A stretch of DNA of 64,000 nucleotides, taken from the NCBI GenBank assembly GCA_963921195.1, contig OY992537.1, forward strand, positions 47,621,943 through 47,685,942, given 5' to 3'. This document shows positions 22,546-33,803 of this stretch, in pieces; positions within the stretch are counted from its first letter, which is position 1; each line of letters starts with the position of its first letter. The DNA is from Pegoplata infirma (taxonomy: Eukaryota > Arthropoda > Insecta > Diptera > Anthomyiidae). Under the pieces are notes generated by a model, which saw only the letters and a list, made by a program, of their open reading frames with translations, was not told the origin of the DNA and made no database searches. The position numbers and the translations under genes were made by a program.

Positions 22546-22720
22546 CTTTGTTTGCTCAAAAGTTACACTTTTTTAAAGTTTTAAAAAAAAAATCGAGTTT
22601 TTCCCCAAAAAGTACCAACACTCTTTTGCAGCCAACTTAAAAGTTTCCTTCAGAATATGCCAATTTTTTTGATTAAAAAAATAGCGTGTAAATTTTTTTT
22701 ATTTTGTGCTCCTCAGCCTC
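22546..22720. other. Unassigned AT-rich DNA
   Basis: No supported feature. T-rich and A-rich runs only. Confidence 0.3.
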
Positions 22721-22724
22721 ATCG

Positions 22725-23130
22725 GAAATTGACCCATTTTTAACACAAATTTTAATTTTTGGTACTAAAATAATACATTTAACTCGTCTATGAGCAACCC
22801 TTGCAAAGTTAGAGCGGTGGAAGCAAATTTTTAATAAATGGCATTGGAGAATGGCATTTGGTCGGAAAACGTAATGGTGGTAGTTCATACATTTAACGTC
22901 CTAGGGGGAAGTATGTGAGCGCTATAAGTTGTCCTAAAAAAACAAAATTTTTAATAAAAAAAAATTATCGTTGAAGAATGAGGGTAGGTATGTTCCGAGA
23001 AAATGATGGTGTTGCCATAATATTGGAGGTGTGTTATACATTTGACTCGTCTAGGGCCAACCTAGGAAAGTTAGAAAGGTGGCAGCCAAAAAAATAAATG
23101 TGAAACAATTAATGGGGGTCGGACTCCATT
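22725..23130. repeat. Degenerate repeat with GTTAGAGCGGTGG motif
   Basis: AAGTTAGAGCGGTGGAAGCA (22808-22827) and AAAGTTAGAAAGGTGGCAGC (about 23068) share a frame with CATACATTTAACGTCC and TATACATTTGACTCGTCTAG. The same motif set (GTTAGAGCGGTTGGAGCA, TAGGTGTGTTCAGAGAAAATG) lies in the spacer of the foldback at 31484-35172. It is probably a degenerate tandem repeat or spacer sequence of a related foldback element. No gene seen. Confidence 0.45.
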
Positions 23131-23134
23131 TTTT

Positions 23135-23800
23135 CTATATACGCTAACGATTAACAAAAAAGAAAATTAGAATTACTGTTTTCATTTTTTTTAAAACTAT
23201 AAATTTAAGTAACTTGGGATTGTATCTTGGATAATAATTAACCTCGTGGTGAATAAAAACAATATTCACCAGTTGGTGAATAAAACGTTACATTACTACT
23301 TTTCATCAATATTTTTTTTAAATCATTATTTCTATTTCATCAGCATCTTTTCCATAAATATTTTATTTTTCATCAATATTTTTTTTTTAATCAATAATTT
23401 TTTAGTCAATATTTTTTTTCATCAATATTTTTTTATCAATTTTTTTTTTCATCAATATTTTTTTCATCATATTTTTTGCATCAATATTTTTTTCATCAAT
23501 ATTTTTTTTTTTTTATCAATATTTTTTTTTTCCTCAATACTTTCTTTTTTTTTTTCATAAATATTTTTTTTTCAAACAATTTTTTGTTTTATCTATATTA
23601 TTTTCTTCATCGATATTTTTTTTTATCAATATTTTTTTTTTTTCATCAATATTTTTTTTTTTATAAATGTTTTTTTCATAAATATTTTGTTCAAACATAT
23701 TTTTTTTCATCAATAATTTTGTTATCAACATTTTTTTTCATCAATTTTGTTTTTATCAAAAATATTTTTTTTCATTAAAAGCTTTTTTCATCAAAAACTT
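23135..23800. repeat. TTCACC repeat fragment plus TTTTTCATCAATA minisatellite
   Basis: 23135-23290 repeats landmarks of the 12290 copy (TATACGCTAACGATTAAC, CACGTGGTGAATAAA-like text, CACCAGTTGGTGAATAAA). From 23290 to about 23800 follow degenerate 13-bp units TTTTTCATCAATA. Phe/Ile/His-rich frames translated from this block are artefacts of its composition. Confidence 0.7.
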
Positions 23801-23804
23801 TTTT

Positions 23805-24105
23805 ATCGACAAACACAGACAAACAGATTGCTGAATATCACTATAATGTCTGAGAAACCTTTAAGGATCAATAATATATAAACATAATGGTCGCACTGCC
23901 GGCCGTAAGGCCCAGATCTTCCCTTGAATAATGGGCTCCTCGACCGATATTTCAATGCGTTTTGCATGGAAAGACAAATTAATCTAGCGTTATTTTTTCT
24001 AGAAAAATTTTACTTCGGAAAGAACACCTCTTTATACAGCAAAACATTATCATGATTCAATGGTTTGGGCAAGATTACAAACTTCGCATACATTTTTGTT
24101 TCTCT
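23805..24105. repeat. Mixed repeat debris (TACCCTCC tail and inverted-repeat arm)
   Basis: CGACCGATATTTCAATGCGT (about 23951) matches the tail of TACCCTCC elements and the segment near 20229. CAAAACATTATCATGATTCA (about 24041) matches the arm at 20290-20330 and, inverted, at 21130-21160. No complete element could be delimited. Confidence 0.4.
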
Positions 24106-25030
24106 TTTGTAGCACTGTGTAATTTAATATCTGGTATTGATTTTTAGACTTAAGTTAACTTTTTCCAGAGTTTGATTTGAAGAAAATTTTCAATAATTCT
24201 TTTCAATAATATTTTCTTTAAACAATTTCGTTTTTTGTATACTATTCGAGCAAACTTAAAATGTAAGATTTATTTTCTTGGAAAACCTTTTGTATGTTTA
24301 TAAGTTGTTTTTGACTTTAAACATTTGTAAAAAAAACATATGAAATATATATGTATTACTTACACAAACATATACAACACATTCACCACTTGCTAGTTTT
24401 CGGTAAAAAAAAGGAAATATGAATCATTTCCTGTTTGAAACACGTACAACATATGTATTTGTTCGCGTATGCCCACATTTTCTAAGGACGACTTACATTT
24501 TAAATTTTTCATGAAAAATTTATATTTTTTTAAAGAAACGTCAAGGGTTTCTTTTTGTCGCAGGAAATTTATTTGCGGTTGTTAACTTTGAAATTTTCCA
24601 TATATTTTGTTGTTGTTGCTGTTGTTGTTATAGAAAACATACAAAAAAACTTGGGTTTATTTACAAAATTTACTGAAGTGAATAAACATTTTATTTTTAT
24701 ATTTTCAGTTCTTAAAAATAAAATATAAAAAAAAAATTACAAGTAAAATGGTATTTATTTCCAAAATCCAGCAAAAGAAAAATGTTAGAAAAACTCTTAC
24801 AGATTTTATTTTTACAAAACAAAAACATTTAAAAACTTTTAAACAGTTTAAAATAATTTTTTAGCAAAAACTTTTTAAAGTTATTTTTGAAAACAAAACA
24901 AAAAAGAAAACTTTTCTCTTTGAAGAAAATAAAAAAAAAACTTTTGAGTGACAATTATACATTCACTTAATGGAAAAACATACAAAGATGACTCTATGTT
25001 AAACTTAAACTATGCAAAGTATTTTATGTA
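24106..25030. other. AT-rich DNA with no recognised feature
   Basis: A TTGTTGTTGCTGTTGTTG run at about 24610-24628 is the only simple repeat. No credible reading frame, inverted repeat or array was found. Confidence 0.4.
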
Positions 25031-25419
25031 TAACACCGTCCGACAGCCAATAATAAACATGTACCGGATAATATAAGTCTGAATATGGTGATCAAATGGA
25101 GCAAAACTGAATTACAGTTTTTCATGATCATGTTTTCTTTTAAAAGGACTGAAAAGTTTTAAAGGATTACATTTTATAAAATATTTTTTAAACATTTGTA
25201 CTTTTCTGATAATGTCACAACTGATGGCAAATTAAAGAGGAGAGTCTCCGCTAAAATCCATATTTTGATTTTGCCATATCTAGTGATGGGATTCTACCCG
25301 GTATTTACCCGATGCATGCGTTAATACCGGGTAAATAAAAGATTTCCTTTTTTGGGAATTTATTTGGGTATTTATAAAAAGCATTTGAAATCCAACATAT
25401 GGCAAGCTCTGGTATACTT

Positions 25420-26110
25420 TTTTGGAAAAAAGTATTTTTTTCTAAAAAAAATATTTTTTTCTAAAAAAAAGTACTTTTTTGTAAAAAAAGTAGTATTAAA
25501 GTACTTTTTTTAGAAAAAGAAATTTTTTTAGAAAAATTCTTTTTTTTGGGAAAAAGTAAATTTTTTACAAAAAAAGGGCTTTTTTATAAAATGTATCTTT
25601 TTTTTAAAAAAAAGTACCTTTTTTAGAAAAACGTACCTTTTTTTTTAGAAAAAGTACCTTTTTTAGAAAAAAACTTTTTTTTAGAAAAGTTCCTTTTTTT
25701 AGAAAAAAGTACTTATTTTAGAAAATGTACCTATTTAGAACAAGTACTTTTTCCTAAAAAAGTAGTAAAAAATTTACTTTTTAAAAAAAGTACTGTTTTG
25801 TCTAAAAAGTAAATTTTTTTCTAAAAATATCTTTATTTTTTAAACAAGTACTATATTTTGTAAAATAATACTTTTTAGGTAAAAAATTACCATTTTTTAT
25901 AAGATACTTTTTTCCTGAAAAAGTTTCTTAAAGGTGATATAGTACTTTGCTAAAGAAGTACTATTTTACCAAAAAATGCTACTTTTTATAAAAGAAACAC
26001 TGTCTCTCTAAAAAAGTACCGTTTTTTCTAAAAAGTACTATTTTTCTAAAAAAAGTACTTTTTTCTAAGAAAGTACTATTTTTTAGTACAAAATTTTTTA
26101 AATTTTACTG
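25420..26110. repeat. GTACTTTTTTTAGAAAAAA minisatellite
   Basis: Degenerate alternation of AAAAAGTACTTTTTT and TTTTTTAGAAAAA blocks, self-complementary through GTAC. A second block of the same type occupies 26600-26690 and 27480-28060. It forms the interior of the hAT-like element. Confidence 0.8.
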
Positions 26111-26790
26111 CAAAATGTTTTTGTTCACCAAATTTTGTTCACCAAAATACCCGGTTATTTACCAATTTCTACCCAATTTACCTATTTTACTGGGTATTTA
26201 CCATTTGGGTATTTACCCTTTGCCAATATTAAACATGAACTGGATAATATGCGTCTGAATATAGAGATCAAATGGAGCAATACTGAATTACAGTTTTTCA
26301 TGATCATGTTTTCTTTTAAAAGGACTTAAATGGTTTAGAGGATTACATTTTGTAAAATATTTTTTAAACATTTTTACTTTTCCTAAAATGTTACAATTGA
26401 TGGCAAATTAAAGAGGAGAGTCTCCGCTAATTTTTACATTTTTTGATTTTTCCATACTTAGTGATGGGATTCTTCCCGGTATTTACCCGATGCATGTGTA
26501 AATACCAGGTAAATAAAAGATTGCCTGTTTGGGAATTTATTTGGGTATTTATAAAATGCATTTGAAATCGAACATAATGCAAGCTCTGGTATACTTTTTT
26601 GGAAAAAAGTGTTTTTTTTTTCTAAAAAAAAGTACTTTTTTGTAAAAAAAGTAGTATTAAAGTACTTTTTTTTAGAAAAAAAAAAATTTTATATATTCGA
26701 TTAGAGTTTTATTCTAGTTCGAGGCCCAAAAATATTTCTATTTATGATATTGTCATAATAGAGTATTTTTAATTTATTGCTTTAAAAAAG

Positions 26791-26866
26791 TTACTATCTC
26801 ATAGTATGTCTGTACTGATCAGTTTCATCCCCACTAAAGGAATCTTCAGCAGACTTTAGAGAATCA
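26791..26866 (-). ncRNA. Type I hammerhead ribozyme, family 2 unit 1
   Basis: Read on the minus strand: CTGAAGA (complement of 26843-26849), stem II TCC/GGA with a T·T apposition at the core side, GAAAC (complement of 26822-26826), stem III ACTG-AT-CAGT, and GTA with cleavage after it (complement of 26813-26815). The inner stem I pairs GTCTG with CAGAC (five perfect pairs). After an internal loop, TCTC pairs with GAGA. All invariant core bases are present. Stem III is longer (4 bp) than in family 1, which favours activity as a monomer. The fold is by eye. Confidence 0.75.
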
Positions 26867-27286
26867 TCGTTGGTCAATCAAACATCAAACCAGACATAAT
26901 ATTTGATATATTTCCCAAGTTATATGAGAAGTACTATTATGAAGGTCCGAAATCTGTTTTCCAACAAAAATAACTCTTTTAAAGCAAAAATTGTATATAT
27001 TAAATCACCGTCGGTAACTATTAATATATGTGTTGCTGTTATTTTACAATAACAACAGTGCCTAACCAAACAATAGTGTTGGTAGGATAAGTCGTACTAA
27101 ACTTTGTGTTAAATGTTGTTTTTTTATTTTTAGTACCAAAAGGTACATAAAAATAAAATGTATTTATTCGGCCTTTATATATGTATATATTTTCGATTAG
27201 AGTTTTATTCTAGTTCGAGGCCCAAAAATATTTCTATTTATGATATTGTCATAATAGAGTATTTTTAATTTATTGCTTTAAAAAAG

Positions 27287-27362
27287 TTACTATCTCATAG
27301 TATGTCTGTACTGATCAGTTTCATCCCCACTAAAGGAATCTTCAGCAGACTTTAGAGAATCA
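27287..27362 (-). ncRNA. Type I hammerhead ribozyme, family 2 unit 2
   Basis: The sequence appears identical to the ribozyme at 26791-26866 and lies 496 bases downstream: core CTGAAGA is the complement of 27339-27345 and GAAAC of 27318-27322. Two ribozymes in tandem would release a 496-nt monomer RNA from a minus-strand transcript. Confidence 0.75.
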
Positions 27363-28469
27363 TCGTTGGTCAATCAAACATCAAACCATAATCGAATATA
27401 TATACATATATAAAGGCCGAATAAATACATTTTATTTTTATGTACCTTTTGGTACTAAAAATAAAAAAACAACATTTAAAAAAAATTTTTTTTTGGGAAA
27501 AAGTTTTTTTTTACAAAAAAGTACTTTTTTATAAAAAGTAACTTTTTTTAGAAAAAAGTACATTATTATTAGAAAAAAGTACCTTTTTTTCAAAAAAATA
27601 CGTTTGTTTTTTTAGAAAAAGTAACTTTTTTTAGAAAATAGTACTTATTTTAGAAAATGTACTTTTTTTAGAACAAGCACTTTTTTCTAAAAAAGTAATA
27701 AGAAATTTACTTTTTAAAATAAGTACTTTTTTCTCTAAAAAGTAATTTTTTTTCTAAAAATTACTTTATTTTTGAAAAAAGTACTATATTTTCTTAAATA
27801 ATACTTTTTACGTAAAAAATTACCATTTTTTTTGAAATAAGTACTTTTTTCCTGAAAAAGTGTCTTAAAGGTGATATAGTACATTGTTAAGTAGTACTAT
27901 TTTACCAAAAAAATGCTACTTTTTCTAAAAGAAACACTCTCTCTCTAAAAAAAGTACTTTTTTCTATTTTTCCAAAAAAACTGTGTTTTTCCTAAAAAAC
28001 TACTATTTTTCTAAAAAAAGTACTTTTTTCTAAGATAGTACTATTTTTTAGTACAAAATTCATTAAATTTTACTGCAAAATGTTTTTGTTCACCAAATTT
28101 TTCCCGTTTTGAAAAATACCCGGGTTTTTACCAATGTCTATTCAATTTACCTATTTTACCGGGCATTTACCATTTGGGTATTTACCCATCTCTAGTCATA
28201 TCAATAACATAATTTTGTAAAAAAATTTAAATGAAATTAAAGAATACCCTTTTTAATGACATTACTTACCTTCTTTTCCCTGATATGTCAAAATAATAAA
28301 ATGGGAAAATTAGCGGATATCCCCCTCTGTCATTTGCTGTCACTTTAAATTTAATCCTCTAAAACTTTAAAGCCTTTTTAAAAGAAAACAGGATCCCGAA
28401 TGAAAAACTGTAAATGCAGTTTTACTACATTTAGTTTCTAGTTTCAAATGTATATTATCCAGTTGATCT

Positions 28470-30050
28470 TTACAGATTTTGTTTCCCCTTTTTGTCGCAT
28501 GGTGTAATCTAATATAAGATTATTATAACTATCCAAAAGTTAAATTATTGTGTAGACCAAATAAATTCGTTATTTGAAGAAACAACAAAAAAAAATTTTA
28601 AAGAATGATAAATTGCTGAGAATGTATAAATATTTTATGTAGTGGTCTTAGTTTTGATAATGGATTTGTTCAACAATTTTGAATTCAAAACTGGCATTAA
28701 TGTCAAAATTGTCATGATTATTATTTTTTTGTTTAAACTTTGTTTGATTGTTTGAATAATTTCTTAACTTTTCGTTAAGTAGATAATAGTTTTGACATTT
28801 TGTTTTCGAATATATATTTGTATGTTTTGCAGATTCGTAACGAGGGTTTAGATATGAAATTATAAAATGTCAAAAGTAAACAGGTGAAATATTGAAAATG
28901 TTAAAAAAATATGCGCTATCTTATGTCAAGCATCTATAAAAAACTAAGAAAAACTCCATTTCCAATTTTTTTATTTATCCAAAAACCGTTTCTAATTTTG
29001 TGTACTTTTCTTGTGTTGTTAAAATACAAAAACAAGTAAGCCAAATCAAATAAATAAATAAAATAAATTTAAAGAGCGTTACTTCCAACTTGACATAACT
29101 TAAATGTTGGATGCTTCTGAATAGTACGTATGAGTACTATTTAATAATGAAACAGTTAAATATTGCTCATACGACTTGAGGCACTTATTTAATAACTGTG
29201 TATGCATTATGAAATTTCAATCATTCTAATTCAGTGGTCGGCAGAAAGAGGCATATGAAAGTATTTGTGTTTTAATAAAAATATGCATGTGTTGGTGTAT
29301 TTCTTCAACAAAGCGACATCAACCTGCTTTGAAGAAAGTAAGCTTGCTACTGAATAAAATATTTGTTCTTTTTATGCTCTTTGTTGATTTTTTGTTGACA
29401 TTCGTGTTGTATACATGTGAATAACCGATTGTGTTCGGCTCCAGCGTGCAATGGGTGCCGACCACTGTTCTAATTATTATCTTTTTTTTATCTATTATGA
29501 AAATACCAAATTAGGCATTACAGATTCGGTAGAAAAATTTATAAAAAAGCCATCACAAATTTGAAAAAGTATCAGCTTCTGAGACATTTTTTTTTTGTAG
29601 AAAAACCATAGATTTTGAGAAATTTTTTCGATTGAACAATTTTCAGATTCTGAGAAATTTTATACTTCAAAAATGTCTTAGATTTAAAACATTTTTTTCT
29701 TAAAAAATTTTGTAGACAAAAACAAACGAAAAACACATTTAAAACAAGTGAATAAACAATTGAAAACCATCCCAGTAATTATTTATTTGTTTTAACAAAC
29801 ATCAAAATTTATTTTGAAATTTTCTAAAATAAATAACATTAAACATTAAAATATAACGTTTCATTCATTCTTTTTTACCAACAAATACGAAAAAAAAAAC
29901 TACGAAAACATTAAAAATGAATGATAGTTCTATTATTTAAACCAACAAATTCCAAAAAATAAACTACGGATGCATTAAAAATAAATGATTTCGTAGGTTA
30001 TTTTTTACAATTTTTTATTAAAATGTTTTTTTTTTTAATTTAATAAAATT
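28470..30050. other. AT-rich DNA with no recognised gene
   Basis: No coding region. A near-duplicate motif ACCAACAAATACGAAAAAAAA/ACCAACAAATTCCAAAAAAT (29877 and 29942) is followed each time by a CTACG-GCATTAAAAATGAATGAT-like stretch, a small local duplication. This lies directly downstream, in minus-strand sense, of the tRNA-like head at 30053-30124 and may belong to a SINE body. Confidence 0.35.
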
Positions 30051-30052
30051 TT

Positions 30053-30124
30053 GGGGAATCGATCCCGCAATCAACTACATTCTGGCCACACACTCCAACC
30101 CATCGTGCCAAAGTCACTTGATAT
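30053..30124 (-). ncRNA. tRNA-like head, probable SINE
   Basis: On the minus strand, TGGCACGATGGG (complement of 30099-30110) fits the RNA polymerase III box A. GATCGATTC (complement of 30056-30064) fits box B, and it sits in a GGGATCGATTCCC T-arm-like hairpin. Spacing of about 35 bases is tRNA-like. No cloverleaf with a clear anticodon arm was seen, so a tRNA-derived SINE is more likely than a gene. The SINE body would run toward lower coordinates; its end is not defined. Confidence 0.4.
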
Positions 30125-30579
30125 AAACATGTTTTTATATTTCTGTAAATAATTTTTTTGATTTTTTTTCTACAAAAAATAACCTACTTGTGCACGTAAA
30201 AACTAATGATAGCGCAATAAAAATACCAACAATTTAAAAAAAAAATACTTACACAAATCATTAAAAATTTAAAGAATAATCAGCAGTTTTTACTTATAGA
30301 ACAGAAAAAAAGACTTTAAAAATTAAATGTTAATGAAAGTCTCTATTTTTTGTGTGTTATTTTTTAAAACAAAGGACAGAAGTAGTCATTAATTAAAACT
30401 GAACGTCAAACAAATGTTTTTTCTTTAAAAAACGAGTAAACGTAAAACTTTTTAAATAAACTTCAAACAGTTAATGGCATTTTTTTTTTTGAGTGAATTT
30501 GTCTTTAGAAAAAGATTCTAAGAACTAGCAAAAGTTTCAGATTCTAAGATTTTTTTCTGTAGACAAACAGCCATTTTTA

Positions 30580-31085
30580 TACTCTCCAACCGCAGTATGG
30601 GGGTATACTCACTTTGTCATTCCATTTGTAACGCATCGAAATATCGGTCGGGGACCCCATAAAGTATTTATATTATTGATCCATGATCGATTCTAAGACA
30701 TTCTGTGAATGTCCGTCTGTATGTCCGTCCATCTGTCCGTCTGTAGATGGCACGATGCAGTCCAAAATAAAAGAGCTGGCCTCCTGAAATTTGGCACGAA
30801 TGTCTTATGGTCCTAGGCAGGTTATGTTCGTAAATTGGAAAAATCGGACCAGTTGGAAAAAACTTCCCCTTAAGGAACTAAACCAACCTCTGAAAAACAC
30901 GATTTTTTAACTTGTTTTTTATATTTTTGTTAAACTAAAGAAACATGTTTATGCAAGAAGAAGGTCAGAGTCGTGCACTAGGACCGGGGGACAAAAAAAA
31001 TTAGTTTTTTCCCGTGGATATAAAAATAGTTTAAATAATGATAAAATTGGATAACTTAAGTGCAAAAGTCACAATAAATAATTTA
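30580..31085 (-). mobile_element. TACCCTCC-family element, inverted partial copy
   Basis: TTATACTCTCCAACCGCAGT (about 30576), GGGGGTATACTCACTTTGTC, ACGCATCGAAATATCGGTC and a GTCCGTCTGT-rich run (30710-30745) follow the order of the complete inverted copy at 53141-53880. The distal hairpin end is not present or is degraded before the next element begins at about 31105. Confidence 0.6.
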
Positions 31086-32329
31086 GTTAATATGTATGGA
31101 ATGTATGGATACCGTCCACAATGTCACAAAAATTATTTGCAACAAAAAAAAAATTAAGAAAAAAAAAATTTCAGCGAAAAAAAAATTAACCGTAAAAAAA
31201 ATGTTTGTGAAAAAAAAAATCAGCGGAAAATAGTTTTTTCTAAAAAAATATGATTGTACATGTTCAAATTTTGTTTACAGTTGTCTACCAGCGTCCGAAT
31301 TAAAGCATTTTGTATTTTTAGGTTATGTAGAATCTACTAAAATTTTTGACGAATCATAACTTTTGAACGGCTAAACCGATATCTCTCAAATGCAATACCA
31401 AATTGCTCGGTAGAACTTCCAATAAATATATTAAATTTCATCGCTAGAATCTCTTAGAATCAATTAATCATCAAAAATATATATGGGGCATTCCATGTAA
31501 AATCGGACACTTTGAATTTTTTTTTTTTTAGATTTTCCCAATTTGTTGACAGTTTTTAGTACACTTCGAAGATTCCTTCGTGGTAAATTTTCGGATTTTT
31601 TTGATGACCCGTTCAAAAGATATCGAATTTTTAAAAATTGGCAGTTTGTTCCTTTACTCAAACTTCTTTTACTCATAACTTCTTCAATAATGGTTCAAAT
31701 TTAAATTTTGTTTTTCAAGATTTTTGTTTTTTTACGTACTTTAAAAAAAAATCCCCAAAAATTCTTAAAAGCGCTCTCGTATGCGATTTTTAAGTATTGA
31801 AATTAAAATCTAATTTTTGAAAATGTTTGTACTCTTCGATTTTCTTGAAATTTTTTTGTGGAAAAATTCTATCGATTCTAAAAATTTTTTGCCCTATAGG
31901 ATCGTGGGATAATGATTATTATTATTTTTTTAAATTTTTTGAAAAAAATCAAAATTACATTTTAATAAATTTGCTCCAACTGTTATTTGTATGGGAGTCT
32001 ACGTAGGGGGTGGAGATAGGGCGTAGGTATGTTTAAAAAAAATGTTGTAGGGTAAAAATAAATGGAGGTCAGTCTCGCTTATGACCCCCCTCGGACGCAC
32101 CATTGGACCGGTAGAAGCTGATTAAATAAAACAAATTTACAAAAAATAAAAAAAATTGCATGGGGACCACCTTAAAAGTTAAAGATAGAGGGTAGGTGTG
32201 TTCAGAGAAAATGTTTGGACTAAAAAAATATTGTGGGTCGGTCATACATTTTGTTGCTCTAAGGGCACTATTGGGCCAGTTAGAGCGGTTGGAGCAAATT
32301 TTAAAAAATTATGTTTTGTGTGGGAGATA

Positions 32330-33237
32330 CACTCAAAAAAATACGTTAGTAGATTTACTAATTTTTTTTTGCTAACGCTAGTTAGCTAACTTTTAGCAAA
32401 TTTTTAGTTGAGATTAGCATGTTAGCAAAAAATTCTTGTAAACTTCATTTAGCACATTAGCAATTTTAAACAAACTTTTAACTAATTTCTTTTGCTAAAT
32501 TTGAAATTGAGTTGACTACATTTTAACAAGATATTTTGCTAATATTAGCAAAATAAATGGTAAAGTTTTTTTTATTTTCAGAAAACTTAAAATGGCGCTA
32601 TCTCGGAAACTAAGCCAGATAGAGCAAAATGGAGGCCATTTTTGGTTCTCGGGCTCTGCATAGTATCGCCGGTCCTCTTCACATGTGTGGACCCTAATGG
32701 GCCCTAACTTTGGATCCAAAAAAGTTAGCATTCCCGAAAATTTTAAAATGCTCATATCTCGGTAAATATTGCCGCCACAACAAAAAGTCCAAAAGCGTTT
32801 TTGTAGCTCTCAACACGTAGAACAAAACCTCTCTCAAAAGCTCTCCGAGTAATATTTTTGAAGTTATCGAGTTTTTTAATTCTCAAGACCCCAGTGGTTT
32901 TAATTCTCAAGACCCCAGTGGTGCCCTATAATCACGTATCTCAAAAACTAAGCAAGGTAGAGCGAAAAGGACACAAATTTTGGATCAAAAACTATGACGA
33001 TTTTTAAGGAACCCAACTAGGTCTAGGCCCATCGGGGTCTGGACCTATCGGGTCCGAACCCAATGGGGTCCTCAGATGTGTATAAACTAAGTTCAAAAAA
33101 AAAATTATTTAGTTAACTAATTATTGGCAAAACATTTTTGCTAACTTTAGCAAAAAAATTGTGGGTTCAAAATCAGCAAATTTTCTTGTAGGTTTACAAG
33201 CTTATTTGCTAACATTACAGTTTTTTTTTTTTGAGTG
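32330..33237. mobile_element. CACTC-family TIR element, copy 3, TSD TA
   Basis: CACTCAAAAAAATACGTTAG at 32330 and TTTTTTTTTTTTTTGAGTG at 33237 are inverted termini with TA on both sides. Arms contain GCTAAC/GTTAGC words (TAACGCTAGTTAGCTAAC), while the core (32590-33080) shares GGCGCTATCTCGGAAAC, ATGGAGGCCATTTTTGG, AGTATCGCCGGTCCTCTTCA and AGGTAGAGCGAAAAGGAC with copy 2. The core is thus conserved while the arms differ between copies. About 0.9 kb, non-autonomous. Confidence 0.75.
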
Positions 33238-33803
33238 TAGGGTATTAGTTTGTTCCAAAGAAATGTTAAGACGTAAAAATTAATGGGATTTGGTCTTATA
33301 AATGACCCCTCTCTGACGCACCATTGCAGCAGTAGAAATGATTTTAAGATTGGAAAATTACAATAAAATTTTTTCAAAAAATTTTAAGAAATAGTAATAA
33401 TCGTTATCCCACGATCCTCCTGGGCAAAAAATTTGTAGAATCAATAGAAGTTTTACACAAACAAATTTCAAAAAAAATCGAAGAGTACAAACATTTTCAA
33501 AAATAAGATTTAAATTTTAAAACTTAAAAATCGCATACAAGAGCGCTTTTAAGAATTTTTGGGATTTTTGGGATTTTTTTTAAAAAAGTACTTAAAAAAA
33601 ACAAAATTTTGAAGAAAAAAATTTGAAATTTGGAGCATTATTGTAGAAGTTATGAGTAAAAGAAGTTTGAGTAAATTTCAAAATCAATTTTTCAAATTTC
33701 GATATCTATTGAACGGGTCATCAAAAAAATCTGAATATTTACCACGAAGGAGTTTTCGAAGGGTACTTAAAACTGTAAACAAATTGGGAAAATCTAAAAA
33801 AAA

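Larger units (their letters stand above)
26690..27478 (-). mobile_element. Hammerhead repeat family 2 (496-bp unit, 1.4 copies)
   Basis: The stretch from TTCGATTAGAGTTTTATTCT (26696) to CATCAAACCA (about 26896) recurs at 27192-27388 at a constant offset of 496 bases. The first unit is complete and the second is cut after about 200 bp. The second is followed by an inverted copy of the end of unit 1: ATATAAAGGCCGAATAAAT at about 27406 against ATTTATTCGGCCTTTATAT at 27160. Both unit heads contain a hammerhead on the minus strand. The insertion sits in the GTACTTTTTT minisatellite. No coding capacity. Structure and ribozymes suggest a retrozyme-like element. Confidence 0.75.
25281..28194. mobile_element. 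hAT-like TAGWGATGGG element, partly duplicated
   Basis: The outermost termini are TAGTGATGGGATTCTACCCGG at 25281 and ACCCATCTCTA at 28194, inverted copies. Flanks are GCCATATC on the left and GTCATATC on the right, an 8-bp duplication with one difference, as hAT elements make. The ends repeat TACCCGGTATTTACCCG-like words (also TTTGGGTATTTACCC). The middle is GTACTTTTTT minisatellite. A second left end at 26460 shows that the left part was duplicated in tandem together with flanking Harbinger-like sequence. A family 2 hammerhead repeat lies at 26690-27478. Confidence 0.6.
25042..28200 (+). repeat. Tandem segmental duplication, ~1.18 kb period
   Basis: The block from 25042 (AGCCAATAATAAACATG) to about 26218 is repeated from about 26221 (TGCCAATATTAAACATG). 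Both copies carry the Harbinger-like arm (TCAGTTTTTCATGATCATG-like text at about 25108 and 26290) followed by a hAT-like left end and GTACTTTTTT minisatellite. The second copy is lengthened by the 26690-27478 insertion. Copies differ by scattered substitutions, so the duplication is not very recent. Confidence 0.65.
25034..28466 (+). mobile_element. Harbinger-like CACCGTCCGACA element, copy 3, disrupted
   Basis: The left terminus CACCGTCCGACAGCCAATAA follows TAA at 25031-25033. The arm continues with TCAAATGGAGCAAAACTGAA and GGCAAATTAAAGAGGAGAG. The right arm (28250-28466) has the inverted counterparts: CCCTCTGTCATTTGCTGTCA, TTAATCCTCTAAAACTTTAA and TGCAGTTTTACTACATTTAG. Its terminal CGTCCGACA is missing. 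The interior is occupied by a hAT-like element with a partial duplication. No transposase is encoded. Confidence 0.65.

Noticed and set aside
23246..23778. Phe/Ile/His-rich frames resembling membrane proteins
   Set aside because: Pure product of the TTTTTCATCAATA minisatellite.
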